Shown here in pieces: positions 9,522-19,244 of a stretch of 64,000 nt of DNA. This stretch comes from DATFVA01 sp963764235. Its GTDB lineage: Bacteria > Bacteroidota > Ignavibacteria > Ignavibacteriales > Ignavibacteriaceae. The DNA is taken from positions 248,001 to 312,000 of the forward strand of contig CAVXRO010000008.1 of the NCBI GenBank assembly GCA_963764235.1, written 5' to 3'. The stretch's first letter is position 1. Every line of letters starts with the position of its first letter. The notes below the pieces were generated by a model that saw only the letters and a program-made list of their open reading frames with translations, did no database searches and had not been told where the DNA came from. The translations under genes and the position numbers were made by a program.

Positions 9522-9544
9522 TGAATATTCATAGCAAATATTCA
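9522..9544. promoter_or_regulatory. 8-bp perfect inverted repeat upstream of an unknown gene
   Basis: TGAATATT (9522-9529) and AATATTCA (9537-9544) flank a 7-base loop, about 40 bp before the next start codon. It could be an operator dyad or a weak hairpin. AT-rich dyads of this size arise by chance, so support is weak. Confidence 0.25.
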
Positions 9545-9582
9545 TTAAATTACTTAAGTATTTTTCATAATATTTGAAATTG

Positions 9583-10674
9583 ATGTACGCATCTCTCTTT
9601 GGGCTCAGGAGGATTTCATCCGCAATCATCATCATACTGCTTGTCTCTCCATTGATAATGGGGCAGGAGAAAAATTATTTCTACACAGGAAAACCATATG
9701 GCAGCGAGGCGTTGTTTAATCCCGTCAGTCTTTTTATAAATGGAAGCTTCGATGTTACCCAGCTTCAGTCGGTTTCAAACAGGATAGGGGATCAGGATTA
9801 TGCAAGGACGTTCCATGTCGTGATGAGGAGTCTTGGTCATCCTTTCGAGAACATTAAGCATTATGGGTGGAACAAGTTCCTTCGTACGGAATTTTTTCCG
9901 ATAAGCTTTAAGAAAGAGGAAATGCAGTGGATTCCCAATTACCAGCAGCATTTGATAGGCGGAGGAATGCTATACACGGCTATGAAGGAGTGGTACCGGA
10001 TGCATCATTTCCCTGTTCCATGGCTGTTATCTTCAGTAACTCTTATGACTCATCACATACTAAATGAGATGCTGGAATCGGGGCCAAACGAAGTGTGGAG
10101 TGTTGATGAAGTGTCTGATATCTACATATTCGATCTCGGGGGTATTGTTCTTTTCAGTTTTGATTCTATAAATGAATTTTTCAGCAAAACGCTTAACCTG
10201 TCTGACTGGTCTCTTCAGGCAGCGATACTATTCCCTTACGGCAGGGTGAATGCAGGGCAATATTTCTCAATGAAATGGAAGCTCCCTTTTTCCGATACAT
10301 ATTCATTGTTTTACCGTTACGGAATGGGAGGGGTAGCGGGACTTTCAAAAAAACTTGAATCAGGCGACAATCTTTCATTCGGTATGGGCTTCAGATCAAA
10401 ACATCTGGTTAACTTACCTGGTTCAGCCAGGTGGAGGACAATAGAAACAAGCTGGCAGGCAGGGGTTTATTATGATAGGAATAATTCGCTGCTCGCTTCA
10501 ATTACTTTAAGCGGTGTGAAGGAATATTTCGCTTCAATCGACATTTATCCCGGGATAATAGATATAGGCGGATTTTCACCAGGTTTATGGACAGTAATAG
10601 GCAGAAACGGAAATACCACGTTCGGAATTTCAACTCAGTACGTCCTGAGTTTTGGTTATGAAATGAATTACTAA
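9583..10674 (+). CDS. Uncharacterised exported protein, possible outer-membrane beta-strand domain
   Basis: A protein of about 363 residues that I do not recognise. The ATG at 9583 (MYASLFGLRRISS) is chosen; a TTG three codons upstream is possible. A signal peptide (residues about 7-29, hydrophobic IIIILLVSPLIMG) is followed by a helical part rich in Trp, His and Tyr (for example MKEWYRMHHFPVPW and MTHHILNEMLESGPNEVW) with some hydrophobic stretches. The second half alternates polar and hydrophobic residues and aromatic strand ends (YSLFYRYGMGGVAG, TFGISTQYVLSFGYEMNY), as in outer-membrane barrels. It stands alone between yraN and the mla genes. No function can be given. Confidence 0.7.
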   Translation: MYASLFGLRRISSAIIIILLVSPLIMGQEKNYFYTGKPYGSEALFNPVSLFINGSFDVTQLQSVSNRIGDQDYARTFHVVMRSLGHPFENIKHYGWNKFLRTEFFPISFKKEEMQWIPNYQQHLIGGGMLYTAMKEWYRMHHFPVPWLLSSVTLMTHHILNEMLESGPNEVWSVDEVSDIYIFDLGGIVLFSFDSINEFFSKTLNLSDWSLQAAILFPYGRVNAGQYFSMKWKLPFSDTYSLFYRYGMGGVAGLSKKLESGDNLSFGMGFRSKHLVNLPGSARWRTIETSWQAGVYYDRNNSLLASITLSGVKEYFASIDIYPGIIDIGGFSPGLWTVIGRNGNTTFGISTQYVLSFGYEMNY

Positions 10675-10896
10675 TACATTGCTGAATAAAATGACATTTC
10701 CGACACTTTTAATATAAATAATAGCTGCCTGGACAAAATCGCTAACGGAATTTTGTACTTCCTGTAAGTTTTTGTAAAATAATATGTTGCAACTCACTTG
10801 TTCGCAAAATGATAAACAGGACATCCTTTTTTTCAGGAACATTTTTTATTATTTTCTTTATAACAAACAAATTTATTTACCAACGAAATCTATTAA

Positions 10897-11694
10897 GTGA
10901 ATAGCTTCAAAAAAGATAACCCGGTTGATTTCAGTGAATCATTAACCGGCTTTTTCAACACTATTGCCGGATTAAGTACATTTTCCCTGAGATTCTTCAG
11001 GAATGTGTTCCTCCCTCCTTACGAGTTCAGCGAGATAAAGAAACATATGGATGAACTCGGAATAAAGACCATGCCTATTGTAACAGTTGCCGGGTTTATA
11101 ATAGGGCTTGTACTGGCAATGCAGAGTCAGCCGGTTATGCAGCGATTCGGTGCAGAATCGTATCTTCCAAGTATGGTTTCCTTATCGGTTGTGCGTGAAC
11201 TTGGTCCCGTCTTAACCGCTCTGCTTTTTGCAGGAAGGGTCAGTTCAGGAATCGGTGCTGAACTTGGGTCAATGCGGGTAACAGAACAGATAGACGCAAT
11301 GGAAGTTTCGGCTGTAAATCCCTACAGGTTCCTTGTTGTTACAAGGATACTCGCCTGCACATTTATTCTTCCTATACTTACCTTGTATGTAGATTTCCTG
11401 GCTATTATTGGCGGATTTGTTGCGATGAAGCTTTCAATGGGCACTACTTTTCAGTTATATATTGGTGCAATTTTTAAGTCACTCGAGTTTTCCGACCTGA
11501 TCCCCGGACTCCTGAAAACTTTCGTTTTTGGTTTTATTGTTGGGGCTGTAGGCTCATACAAAGGATACTTCACAGAAAATGGCACTGTCGGCGTAGGAAG
11601 GGCTTCAACCAGTGCAGTGGTTATGTCATCTCTTCTGATTCTTCTTGTAGATATGGTACTGGTGAAGATTACGGTGTGGATATGGGCAAATTAA
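10897..11694 (+). CDS. mlaE: MlaE-family ABC transporter permease
   Basis: The inner-membrane permease of the Mla/MCE phospholipid transporter, 265 residues. The MlaE core is visible: GFIIGLVLAMQSQPVMQRFG, then PVLTALLFAGRVSSGIGAELG and MRVTEQIDAMEV. This last element is the family hallmark. The start is a GTG at 10897. The stop overlaps the ATG of mlaF, and the downstream mlaD completes the transporter core. Periplasmic MlaC and outer-membrane MlaA are not in the window. By analogy with E. coli the system moves phospholipids between the two membranes to keep outer-leaflet asymmetry. Confidence 0.95.
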   Translation: MNSFKKDNPVDFSESLTGFFNTIAGLSTFSLRFFRNVFLPPYEFSEIKKHMDELGIKTMPIVTVAGFIIGLVLAMQSQPVMQRFGAESYLPSMVSLSVVRELGPVLTALLFAGRVSSGIGAELGSMRVTEQIDAMEVSAVNPYRFLVVTRILACTFILPILTLYVDFLAIIGGFVAMKLSMGTTFQLYIGAIFKSLEFSDLIPGLLKTFVFGFIVGAVGSYKGYFTENGTVGVGRASTSAVVMSSLLILLVDMVLVKITVWIWAN

Positions 11695-12434
11695 TGGTTG
11701 AAGTAAAGAATGTTTCGAAGGCTTTCGGTGACAATGTTGTTCTTGATGATATTTCTTTTAATGTTGAAGAGGGGGAGAATTTTGTTGTGTTCGGACGGAG
11801 CGGTACCGGTAAAAGCGTACTGCTGAAATGTATGGTGGGATTACTGGAGCCTGATGCAGGGGATATAATCATCAACAATAAAAGTGTATTGAATCTCCCT
11901 ATGAATGAGATGAATGAGATCAGAAAACATATCGGGTTTTTATTCCAGGGCTCTGCATTGTATGATTCAATGTCGGTAAGGGAAAACCTTGAATTTCCTC
12001 TGGTCAGGAACTTTGATTTTTCTGAGGATGAACGCCTGGAAAAAGTTAAATCGGTACTTAAGAAAGTTGGACTTGAAAAAGCAATAGATAAAAAGCCATC
12101 TGAACTTTCAGGCGGAATGAAAAAAAGAATTGGACTGGCCCGGACGATCATAACTGAACCGATGCTTATCCTTTATGATGAACCGACTACAGGACTGGAT
12201 CCTATAACTACCAAAGAAATAAGTCAGCTGATAATAGAACTTCAGGAGGATCTGAATAGTACTTCAATAGTTGTTACCCATGACCTTATTTGTGCAAAGA
12301 TAGTTGCCAATTCAGCTATTGTACTGAAAGATGCAAAAATTAAATTTGAAGGCGACATCAAAGAGCTTGAGTCTTCTGATGATAAATTTCTTAAAAACTT
12401 TTTCAGCGGGGAAATAGTCGATGCAAATAGTTGA
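11694..12434 (+). CDS. mlaF: MlaF-family ABC transporter ATP-binding protein
   Basis: The ATPase of the Mla transporter, 246 residues from the ATG at 11694 that overlaps the mlaE stop (TAATG); an in-frame GTG at 11676 and an ATG at 11682 are alternatives. It has Walker A GRSGTGKSVLLK, the ABC signature LSGGMKKRIGLARTI (the GGM variant typical of MlaF) and Walker B MLILYDEPTTGLDP, followed by an H-loop in VVTHDL. It ends 8 bp before the ATG of mlaD. Confidence 0.95.
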   Translation: MVEVKNVSKAFGDNVVLDDISFNVEEGENFVVFGRSGTGKSVLLKCMVGLLEPDAGDIIINNKSVLNLPMNEMNEIRKHIGFLFQGSALYDSMSVRENLEFPLVRNFDFSEDERLEKVKSVLKKVGLEKAIDKKPSELSGGMKKRIGLARTIITEPMLILYDEPTTGLDPITTKEISQLIIELQEDLNSTSIVVTHDLICAKIVANSAIVLKDAKIKFEGDIKELESSDDKFLKNFFSGEIVDANS

Positions 12435-12442
12435 GAAAATAT

Positions 12443-13480
12443 ATGGCTAAAAAAACTTCCACTGTTAAACTTGGTATTTTTATCTTCCTCGGTATAATGA
12501 TTCTTGTTGTTGCAATTTTTATGCTTGGAGGAAAGGAACAGCTGTTCAGCTCGACTTTCAATGTGAAGGCCTATTTCAAAACAGTGCAGGGTCTAAAGAG
12601 CGGTGCAACTGTCAGGCTCAGCGGAATTGATGTGGGCACTGTTAAGGATGTTCAGATTGTAAATGATACAACCGGCCGGGTGCAGGTAACAATGAGTATT
12701 AAAGAAGACGTGGCACGTTTTATAAGAACAGACACTAGGGCTACTATTGAAACAGAAGGTCTTGTGGGGAATAAGGTGGTTGTTCTTGAGATAGGCAGTG
12801 CTTCGGCAGATCGTGTCAGAGAAGGTGGTACAATAAGAACCAAAGAGCCGATGAGTTTTTCTGCTGTTATTGAGGAAACACAGGGTGTAATGAAGTACAC
12901 AAAGCAAATGACCAAAGACCTTTCTGAAATTGTTTCCAGGGTTAATAGAGGTGAGGGTTCTATCGGGAAGCTCCTTGTGGATGACGAATTATATACGGAT
13001 GCCACAAACCTTACAAAACAGGCTGATAAGAGTCTGCAGTCAATTACCGGTGAATTTGATAAGGTTACCGATTTATTTAATAACCTTGGTGAAGGCGTTA
13101 AAAATGTAGTAATTAATGTGGATTCTACTATTGCGGATCTCGACTCTATCCTTACCGGTGTTAAGGAGGGAAAGGGTATATTGGGTGAAATGCTTGTGAA
13201 TGGAAGTTCTTTTGACTCTACCTTCCATGAAACAATGACTAACATTCAAAAGACAACAGCAGATGCAAGACTCGCAGCTTCACGTCTCGCTGAAAATATG
13301 GAAGCTCTTAAACATAACTGGCTTTTCAAAAGCTACTTTGAAAACAGGGGATACTGGGATAAGGCGGAATATGAAGATGAGATCAATGCTAAGCTTAAAG
13401 AACTCGATGAAAAGGTGAAACTGATCGATTCCAGGATCAAAGAATTAAAATCGCTTGAACAACAGACTTCAAGCAAATAA
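12443..13480 (+). CDS. mlaD: MlaD-family MCE-domain substrate-binding protein
   Basis: A 345-residue protein with one N-terminal transmembrane anchor (about residues 8-27, LGIFIFLGIMILVVAIFML) and a single MCE domain that starts at about FNVKAYFKTVQGLKSGATVRLSGIDVG (split here by position: roughly residues 40-115). The rest is largely helical, with repeated polar heptads near the C-terminus (coiled coil about 300-340). MCE proteins form hexameric rings or tubes that carry lipid. The ATG at 12443 is preferred; a TTG at 12431 overlaps the mlaF stop. No periplasmic MlaC gene follows. Confidence 0.93.
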   Translation: MAKKTSTVKLGIFIFLGIMILVVAIFMLGGKEQLFSSTFNVKAYFKTVQGLKSGATVRLSGIDVGTVKDVQIVNDTTGRVQVTMSIKEDVARFIRTDTRATIETEGLVGNKVVVLEIGSASADRVREGGTIRTKEPMSFSAVIEETQGVMKYTKQMTKDLSEIVSRVNRGEGSIGKLLVDDELYTDATNLTKQADKSLQSITGEFDKVTDLFNNLGEGVKNVVINVDSTIADLDSILTGVKEGKGILGEMLVNGSSFDSTFHETMTNIQKTTADARLAASRLAENMEALKHNWLFKSYFENRGYWDKAEYEDEINAKLKELDEKVKLIDSRIKELKSLEQQTSSK

Positions 13481-14080
13481 CCGGTTTTTTCTTTGTCGTA
13501 TCGTGCTGAATAATTAGTTATTTTGGTTCCTGAATAAGGAGATCTGTTATCCCTATTCTTTCATATCCCGGACTTTAAGTCATATTTACCTGTAAGCTGG
13601 TTTATTTATGTCCTCCGGAGATTTTGATTGGTTTGGGAGGATTAAAATACTTACCGATGAATTTATAAATCTTTACTCTTATCTCCTTTGCTTTTTTAAA
13701 ATCCTCATTAACATCTTCATCAATCGTATTTGTATGGACTTTTATACCGCAGGAAAACTCATTTTGAGACAGCGGAGATACTTTCCAAAAGGCACTTTTG
13801 TCTTACCTGGTTTTTAATTAAATCTGCCAAAATGGCAGGTCATAAAATCCGGGAATGATATATCAGAAAAAGAAAATATTCTGGTTTGAAACCTTCATTT
13901 CAAAACCCGACTGCATCTCACATACGCTCCATATACGCTTCACTTATCATATTCCAACTAACCCGATATTATTTTTTCCCGACGGGGACACAGAACGAAA
14001 AGCCCCGTGATGCGCGCATTTTTACCACCAATTCTTTCTTATCTTTTTGTAAATTGAATGTTTCAAAATTCCAAATATTA
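13481..14080. other. 600-bp region without a convincing gene, upstream of uvrA
   Basis: Open frames here are short or run into uvrA without protein-like composition. Small dyads are present: CTGCCA-AAA-TGGCAG at 13824-13838 and ACGGGG...CCCCGT around 13981-14009. No promoter can be assigned with confidence. The frame open upstream of uvrA (from 13886) is low in coding character and lacks UvrA homology, so it is treated as 5' leader. Confidence 0.5.
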
Positions 14081-16855
14081 ATGAAACGAATGGCAGCCAA
14101 AGAAAAGAAAATAGTAGTAAAAGGTGCGAGAGAACATAATTTAAAGAACCTTAGCTTTGAAATACCGCGGAACAAACTCATAGTATTTACCGGGGTCAGC
14201 GGGAGTGGTAAGTCATCGCTTGTTTTTGATACTATTTATGCAGAAGGGCAAAGAAGATATGTAGAAAGCCTCTCTGCTTATGCGCGTCAGTTTCTTGAGA
14301 GAATGAATAAGCCTGATGTTGATTTTATACAGGGCATCAGTCCCGCTGTTGCAATCGAACAGAAGACCGGGGCCAGGAACACGCGCTCTACTGTAGGTAC
14401 TACTACAGAAGTGTATGATTATCTCCGTCTACTGTTTGCAAGGATAGGGAAGACGATCTGTTTTGAGTGCGGTAAGGAAGTAAAGAAGGCTACCACTACG
14501 ACAGTCACCCAATGGCTGGAAAAGCAGGCGGCAGGCACGAAATTTTATTTAACATTTCCCCTTCACATACACGAAGGTACAACAGTTAAACAGGAGATAG
14601 AACTTCTTCAGAAAAGAGGTTTCTTCAGGATCTACTTTAATAACAGGATGGTTGATCTTAGCGAGGAGGAAGTTCTTCCTAAAAAGAAAGATGATATAAG
14701 GGTAGTAATCGACCGGTTTAAGGTTTCACCAGGGGAGATTAGGGAAAAGCTTGCAGATTCTATCGAAGTGACTTTCAAGGAAGGTGAAAACAGGCTTGTT
14801 ATAATAAATGCAGAAACCGGTGAGGAGAAGGAGTTTAATAAATTTTATGAATGCTGCGGGATAAGATACGAGGAACCCGAGCCCAGGTTCTTTTCATTTA
14901 ATAATCCGTTTGGCGCATGTCCTGTCTGCCAGGGATTCAGCAAAACTATCGGTATCGATATGAACCTGGTTATTCCAAATCCCAATTTAACCATAGTTGA
15001 TGGTGCGATCGCACCTTTTCGTTCAGCCAAGTACAGTACTCATCTTCGCGACCTGATACAGAATGCCAAACAGTATGCTATTCCGATAAATATTCCATTT
15101 AAAGAATTAAAACCTGAGCAGGTTGCTGCTATACGTAAAGGATTCGGCGATTATATCGGCATAGATCGTTTCTTTGAAAAGCTTGAGAGCAAGACATACA
15201 AAATGCACGTCCGTGTTCTCCTCAGCCGTTACCGGGGATATTCTACCTGCACTGCCTGTAAAGGGTCCCGTTTGAGAAGGGAAGCACTGCAGGTAAAAAT
15301 AGACGGTAAGTCGATTTATGATACCGTTAAGATCCCTATAGAACACTCGCTTGAGTTCTTTTCTAATCTTCAGCTTTCAGAATATGATGCTATGGTTGGA
15401 GACAGAGTACTTAAAGAGATTATAAAAAGATTAACATTTCTGAATAATGTAGGCATAGGCTACCTGACGCTCGACCGTTTAAGCAGTACACTTTCTGGCG
15501 GGGAAACACAAAGAATAAACCTGGCAACATCTCTTGGCTCTTCCCTGGTAGGAACGCTTTATGTGCTGGACGAACCGAGCATAGGACTTCATCCGAGGGA
15601 TAACGAAAGGCTTATAAACATACTAAAGAACCTGAGGGATATCGGGAATACGGTTCTTATCGTAGAGCACGATCCCGATATGATGAGGTCTGCTGACATA
15701 CTTATTGATATGGGTCCCAGGGCAGGCGAAGCAGGAGGAGAAATAGTTGCCAGCGGAACCTATGAGGAAGTAATAAAAGAGAAAAACTCTCTTACCGGAA
15801 AATATCTTTCGGGTAAGCTCAGCATTCCTGTTCCGTCTGAAAGAAGAACAAGAAAAACAAAAGAGATAAAAATTACAGGAGCGAAAGAGCATAATCTTAA
15901 AAATTTAAATATTTCAATCCCCCTGAATAAGTTTGTTGTTATTACCGGAGTAAGCGGCTCAGGGAAAAGCACATTGATACACGATGTGCTCTACGGCGGT
16001 ATTGCAAAATATCTTGGCTTCAATCCTCCCAGGATCGGGGACTTTGATGATATAAAAGGAATAGAATACATTGATGAGATTGAGATAGTTGATCAGTCGC
16101 CTATAGGGAAAACCCCACGTTCCAACCCGATAAGCTACATTAAAGCCTTTGAACTTATCCGCGAACTTTTTGCTTCAACCCACCAGGCCAGAGCAAGAGG
16201 GTACAAGCCGGGCTATTTTTCTTTTAATGTACCGGGAGGAAGATGTGAGACCTGCCAGGGCGACGGTTTCATTAAGGTCGAAATGCAGTTCCTTGCTGAT
16301 CTTTACCTTGAGTGTGAGGACTGTAACGGTACCAGATATAAAAAGGAAATAAGGGATATTACCTACCGGGGTAAAAATCTTGTTGAAGTTCTTGATATGA
16401 CAGTGGATGATGCAGTGAAATTCTTCAAGGGGAATGATAAGATCGTTAAGTATCTGCAGGTTCTCTCTGATGTTGGCCTTGGTTACATTAAACTCGGACA
16501 GCCATCCAACACTCTTTCCGGGGGTGAAGCACAAAGAATAAAGCTGGCATCTCATTTGACTTCCCAGCGCGACCGCAAACATACGCTTTTCATATTCGAC
16601 GAACCTACAACAGGGCTTCACTTTGACGACATTTCAAAGTTGCTGAACTGCTTTAATCTTCTGCTTGAGAGGGATAACTCGGTGGTTATTATAGAGCATA
16701 ATCTCGAGATCATAAAGTGCGCAGACTACATTATTGATATGGGTCCCGAAGCAGGTGAAAAGGGTGGAGAGGTAGTAGCTGCAGGCACTCCTGAGGAAAT
16801 CGCGGCGAATGATAAATCCTGGACAGGAAAGTATCTTAAATCCCATCTGAATTAA
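14081..16855 (+). CDS. uvrA: Excinuclease ABC subunit A
   Basis: The damage-recognition ATPase of nucleotide excision repair; it loads UvrB at lesions. It has 924 residues from the ATG at 14081 (MKRMAAKEKKIVVKGAREHN), the usual length. Two ABC modules are complete: Walker A GVSGSGKSS with signature LSGGETQRINLA in the first, and GVSGSGKST with LSGGEAQRIKLAS in the second. The second zinc module (CETCQGDGFIK...CEDCNG) is intact. In the first, one half is only YECCGIRYEEP while the other is CPVCQG, so the canonical CxxC...CxxC knuckle is incomplete; a similar reduction is familiar from Bacteroidetes UvrA. The frame stays open to 13886, but that part lacks homology. Confidence 0.97.
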   Translation: MKRMAAKEKKIVVKGAREHNLKNLSFEIPRNKLIVFTGVSGSGKSSLVFDTIYAEGQRRYVESLSAYARQFLERMNKPDVDFIQGISPAVAIEQKTGARNTRSTVGTTTEVYDYLRLLFARIGKTICFECGKEVKKATTTTVTQWLEKQAAGTKFYLTFPLHIHEGTTVKQEIELLQKRGFFRIYFNNRMVDLSEEEVLPKKKDDIRVVIDRFKVSPGEIREKLADSIEVTFKEGENRLVIINAETGEEKEFNKFYECCGIRYEEPEPRFFSFNNPFGACPVCQGFSKTIGIDMNLVIPNPNLTIVDGAIAPFRSAKYSTHLRDLIQNAKQYAIPINIPFKELKPEQVAAIRKGFGDYIGIDRFFEKLESKTYKMHVRVLLSRYRGYSTCTACKGSRLRREALQVKIDGKSIYDTVKIPIEHSLEFFSNLQLSEYDAMVGDRVLKEIIKRLTFLNNVGIGYLTLDRLSSTLSGGETQRINLATSLGSSLVGTLYVLDEPSIGLHPRDNERLINILKNLRDIGNTVLIVEHDPDMMRSADILIDMGPRAGEAGGEIVASGTYEEVIKEKNSLTGKYLSGKLSIPVPSERRTRKTKEIKITGAKEHNLKNLNISIPLNKFVVITGVSGSGKSTLIHDVLYGGIAKYLGFNPPRIGDFDDIKGIEYIDEIEIVDQSPIGKTPRSNPISYIKAFELIRELFASTHQARARGYKPGYFSFNVPGGRCETCQGDGFIKVEMQFLADLYLECEDCNGTRYKKEIRDITYRGKNLVEVLDMTVDDAVKFFKGNDKIVKYLQVLSDVGLGYIKLGQPSNTLSGGEAQRIKLASHLTSQRDRKHTLFIFDEPTTGLHFDDISKLLNCFNLLLERDNSVVIIEHNLEIIKCADYIIDMGPEAGEKGGEVVAAGTPEEIAANDKSWTGKYLKSHLN

Positions 16856-17003
16856 CGGCCCGCATCTTATTGATTTACTAGCCTGAAAAAGCTAAGTTGT
16901 CTTTTGAAATATGCAAGGACTTGCAGGGAACGCATATGACAACGGTTATTCAGGTTTGGATCAACAGCTTCAGTGATTCTATGTTAATACTTCTGAATTA
17001 AAA

Positions 17004-17660
17004 ATGCTGAAGAGATTCAAAAAATATTTTATCGCGAATTATGAAAAGATAAAGCTCTCAATGAGCCTCATGCTTGGAATAACTGCTCTAATCTTCCTGG
17101 TCTTCTATTTAATTGGCTGCTTTTTGGATCTTTGGAAATATAATATAATCGACCTGGTTTTTAATCCTATCGCTGGTTCAATAATCGTTGTCGTCCCTTT
17201 GCTTGCACTGATCGTCATCCTGAGATTTTTTGATTATCATAGAACAAGAGTTCTGTTCTGTAAAGTAGTTAAGATTCATCGTGACAAAATCAACTTTTTT
17301 CTGCAGAAGGATGATGGGGGCAATCCGGATAATGAGATAAGATATGTTCTCTGGGGAAATTATAAAGGCTCTACATTTAGATTCGTTTATTCATTAGGGC
17401 ATCCTTTAATGATCTCCCTGATCTGTAATAAAGCAGAAAAGAATCTAATTATGCTGCACAAGAGGATTCAGAAACTGAAGCTTAAAAAAGTTCATCTGAA
17501 TTGTTACGGTTTAACCCTCGAACTTAGAAAACCCTTTAATTTTACTATTATCCATTCTATTCCTGAAACATTAGAAGATCTCATTGATAATTACGAAAAA
17601 TTAATTCAGAACATAGGAAATAATAGGGAGACTCTAAAAGGGAACCTTGAGGAATTCTAG
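17004..17660 (+). CDS. Uncharacterised two-helix membrane protein
   Basis: A 218-residue protein that I do not recognise. Two transmembrane helices at about residues 18-41 and 53-77 are followed by a basic cytoplasmic domain (RFFDYHRTRVLFCKVVKIHRD onwards) of mixed alpha/beta composition, ending in an amphipathic helical tail. The codon choice is more AT-rich than in uvrA. It lies 53 bp upstream of a glycosyltransferase-like membrane gene, so the two may be a unit. No function is assigned. Confidence 0.65.
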   Translation: MLKRFKKYFIANYEKIKLSMSLMLGITALIFLVFYLIGCFLDLWKYNIIDLVFNPIAGSIIVVVPLLALIVILRFFDYHRTRVLFCKVVKIHRDKINFFLQKDDGGNPDNEIRYVLWGNYKGSTFRFVYSLGHPLMISLICNKAEKNLIMLHKRIQKLKLKKVHLNCYGLTLELRKPFNFTIIHSIPETLEDLIDNYEKLIQNIGNNRETLKGNLEEF

Positions 17661-17713
17661 CCGGACATAAATCACTACATTACTAATTTTCGAATATTCT
17701 TAGAATTAAAATT

Positions 17714-19186
17714 ATGAGTGAAAATATTAGCCGATTAAATAGACGATATTTAATAGCCTGGATTTTTCTCGTATTATTAGTTCTTATTGTTTCTCAACTT
17801 TTATTGTTTTCCAGGGGAATTTTTGCAATATCGGCGGACGAAGCCGGACACACACTCGAAGCCTTCCAATGGTATAGAGGAGAATCCCCGCTGTTTTCTA
17901 TTTGGTTGCCGTTTCAAAAAATAATATACGGGCTCAGCCTTAAGATATATTTTAATTTGATTTGGACTCCTCGGATACTCAGTTCCCTCTTCGGAGCTCT
18001 GACAATTCTTTCGTTAATGTTTTTGACATTTGAGCTATTTAGAAAGAAAACAACCTTAATACTTTCCGGTATGCTCGGAGCAATCTTCCCATGTTTAGTA
18101 ATATTTAGTGTTCTTCCTTTAACAGAAATATATTTTTTCTTTTTTACGATTTCTTCAATCGCTCTGCTTTTTAATTGGAGAAGAACGGGCTCTATTTACT
18201 CTTTTATATTAGTAATATTTTTTTCGAGTATTGGTACAACAACGAGGTATGAAGCATGGCCCTTTTCTTTCATAATATTTCTAATACTAATTAAAAAATT
18301 CTATCGAGATAAGGAAAAATTTTCATTCCGATTACTCCGAATTTTTCTCATATTCATCTTTTTATTTGTATTCCCAATGTACTGGATATATCTTAGTTAT
18401 CATACAACTGGTGATGTACTTGCCTTCCTACATTCTGTATCTTCCAGATATTCTCATAGAACAAGTACAAATGGTCCCCAGACTTTATTAGAAAATATTA
18501 AAAATAACGTCGGATATTATTTTATTATGATCAATGTAGTATCATTGAATATTATCGGGCTCTCAATATTTTTTTATTACTTCAAAAAATCTTCAACAAT
18601 AAAACTATATGCATTTATTATTTTAACGACATTGATCGGGTTTTCTATATTAACTTACTTTTCTAATGCTATGCCCACTCATAATGCCTGGAGACTTGCT
18701 TCAATCTGGTCAATTATGTTGATTCCATTTACTGCTCAATCACTCTACCTTTTAGTATCTGATGAACGACCATATTTAAAACACAGTTTTGTAATTTTGT
18801 TTTTATTGATAATATACTTCTTTAACATTCAGACCTCTTATTATACAAATTTTCGTTATATGACGAGGCAAGATTTGGAAATTGGAAAATTTATTAACAC
18901 TCTTAATTTTTCCGATGAATCTTCAAAAATTTATATAGAACGTGGGGGCTGGCAATATATGAATTTAATGGTAGCTTCTCAGAACCCTCAGAGATTTCTC
19001 ACTGAAAATCAAATGAAAAATCCTACCTCCAAAGCTGATTCTATTTCAGCAGAACAAATATCGGAATTTGAGCATGCTGGTATACAATATTTAATTCTAA
19101 CTTATCGGATGAAGCAAGACTTTGGTACAAATTATCTTCAAAGACTGAAACAATTTAACAACTGGTCGATTTATAAAATAAAATAA
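17714..19186 (+). CDS. GT39-like (PMT/ArnT-type) membrane glycosyltransferase
   Basis: A 490-residue protein with about ten or more transmembrane segments. The first periplasmic loop after helix 1 carries ADEAGHTLEAFQWYRGESP (D42, E43), the position where GT-C enzymes of the PMT/ArnT/PglK-like class have catalytic acidic residues. Further GT39-type features are RILSSLFGALTILSLMFL and TTRYEAWPFSFI. The last 110 residues form a soluble periplasmic domain (IYIERGGWQYMNLMVASQNP onwards). Such enzymes move a sugar from a polyprenyl-phosphate donor to a lipid or protein. The gene is clearly more AT-rich than its neighbours, with many TTT/ATA/AAT codons, which hints at transfer. Substrate unknown. 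Confidence 0.72.
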   Translation: MSENISRLNRRYLIAWIFLVLLVLIVSQLLLFSRGIFAISADEAGHTLEAFQWYRGESPLFSIWLPFQKIIYGLSLKIYFNLIWTPRILSSLFGALTILSLMFLTFELFRKKTTLILSGMLGAIFPCLVIFSVLPLTEIYFFFFTISSIALLFNWRRTGSIYSFILVIFFSSIGTTTRYEAWPFSFIIFLILIKKFYRDKEKFSFRLLRIFLIFIFLFVFPMYWIYLSYHTTGDVLAFLHSVSSRYSHRTSTNGPQTLLENIKNNVGYYFIMINVVSLNIIGLSIFFYYFKKSSTIKLYAFIILTTLIGFSILTYFSNAMPTHNAWRLASIWSIMLIPFTAQSLYLLVSDERPYLKHSFVILFLLIIYFFNIQTSYYTNFRYMTRQDLEIGKFINTLNFSDESSKIYIERGGWQYMNLMVASQNPQRFLTENQMKNPTSKADSISAEQISEFEHAGIQYLILTYRMKQDFGTNYLQRLKQFNNWSIYKIK

Positions 19187-19244
19187 GTATTAGAGTAGAA
19201 CAGTTTTTATAGATCGAATCATAATGCATCTTTCAGTTTCAAAA

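Noticed and set aside
13608..13817. Open frame of about 70 codons between mlaD and uvrA
   Set aside because: It has no ribosome binding site, odd composition, and no similarity that I can see.
13824..13838. CTGCCA-AAA-TGGCAG resembling the core of the element's terminal repeats
   Set aside because: It shares only TGCCA/TGGCA; the GAGGTG part and longer match are missing, so chance is likely.
13886..14080. N-terminal extension of UvrA by 65 codons
   Set aside because: The extension lacks UvrA homology, and the ATG at 14081 gives the normal length.
16897..16942. Nested inverted repeat after uvrA (TTGTC/GACAA and TATGC/GCATA)
   Set aside because: Arms are short, loops are asymmetric and no T-run follows.
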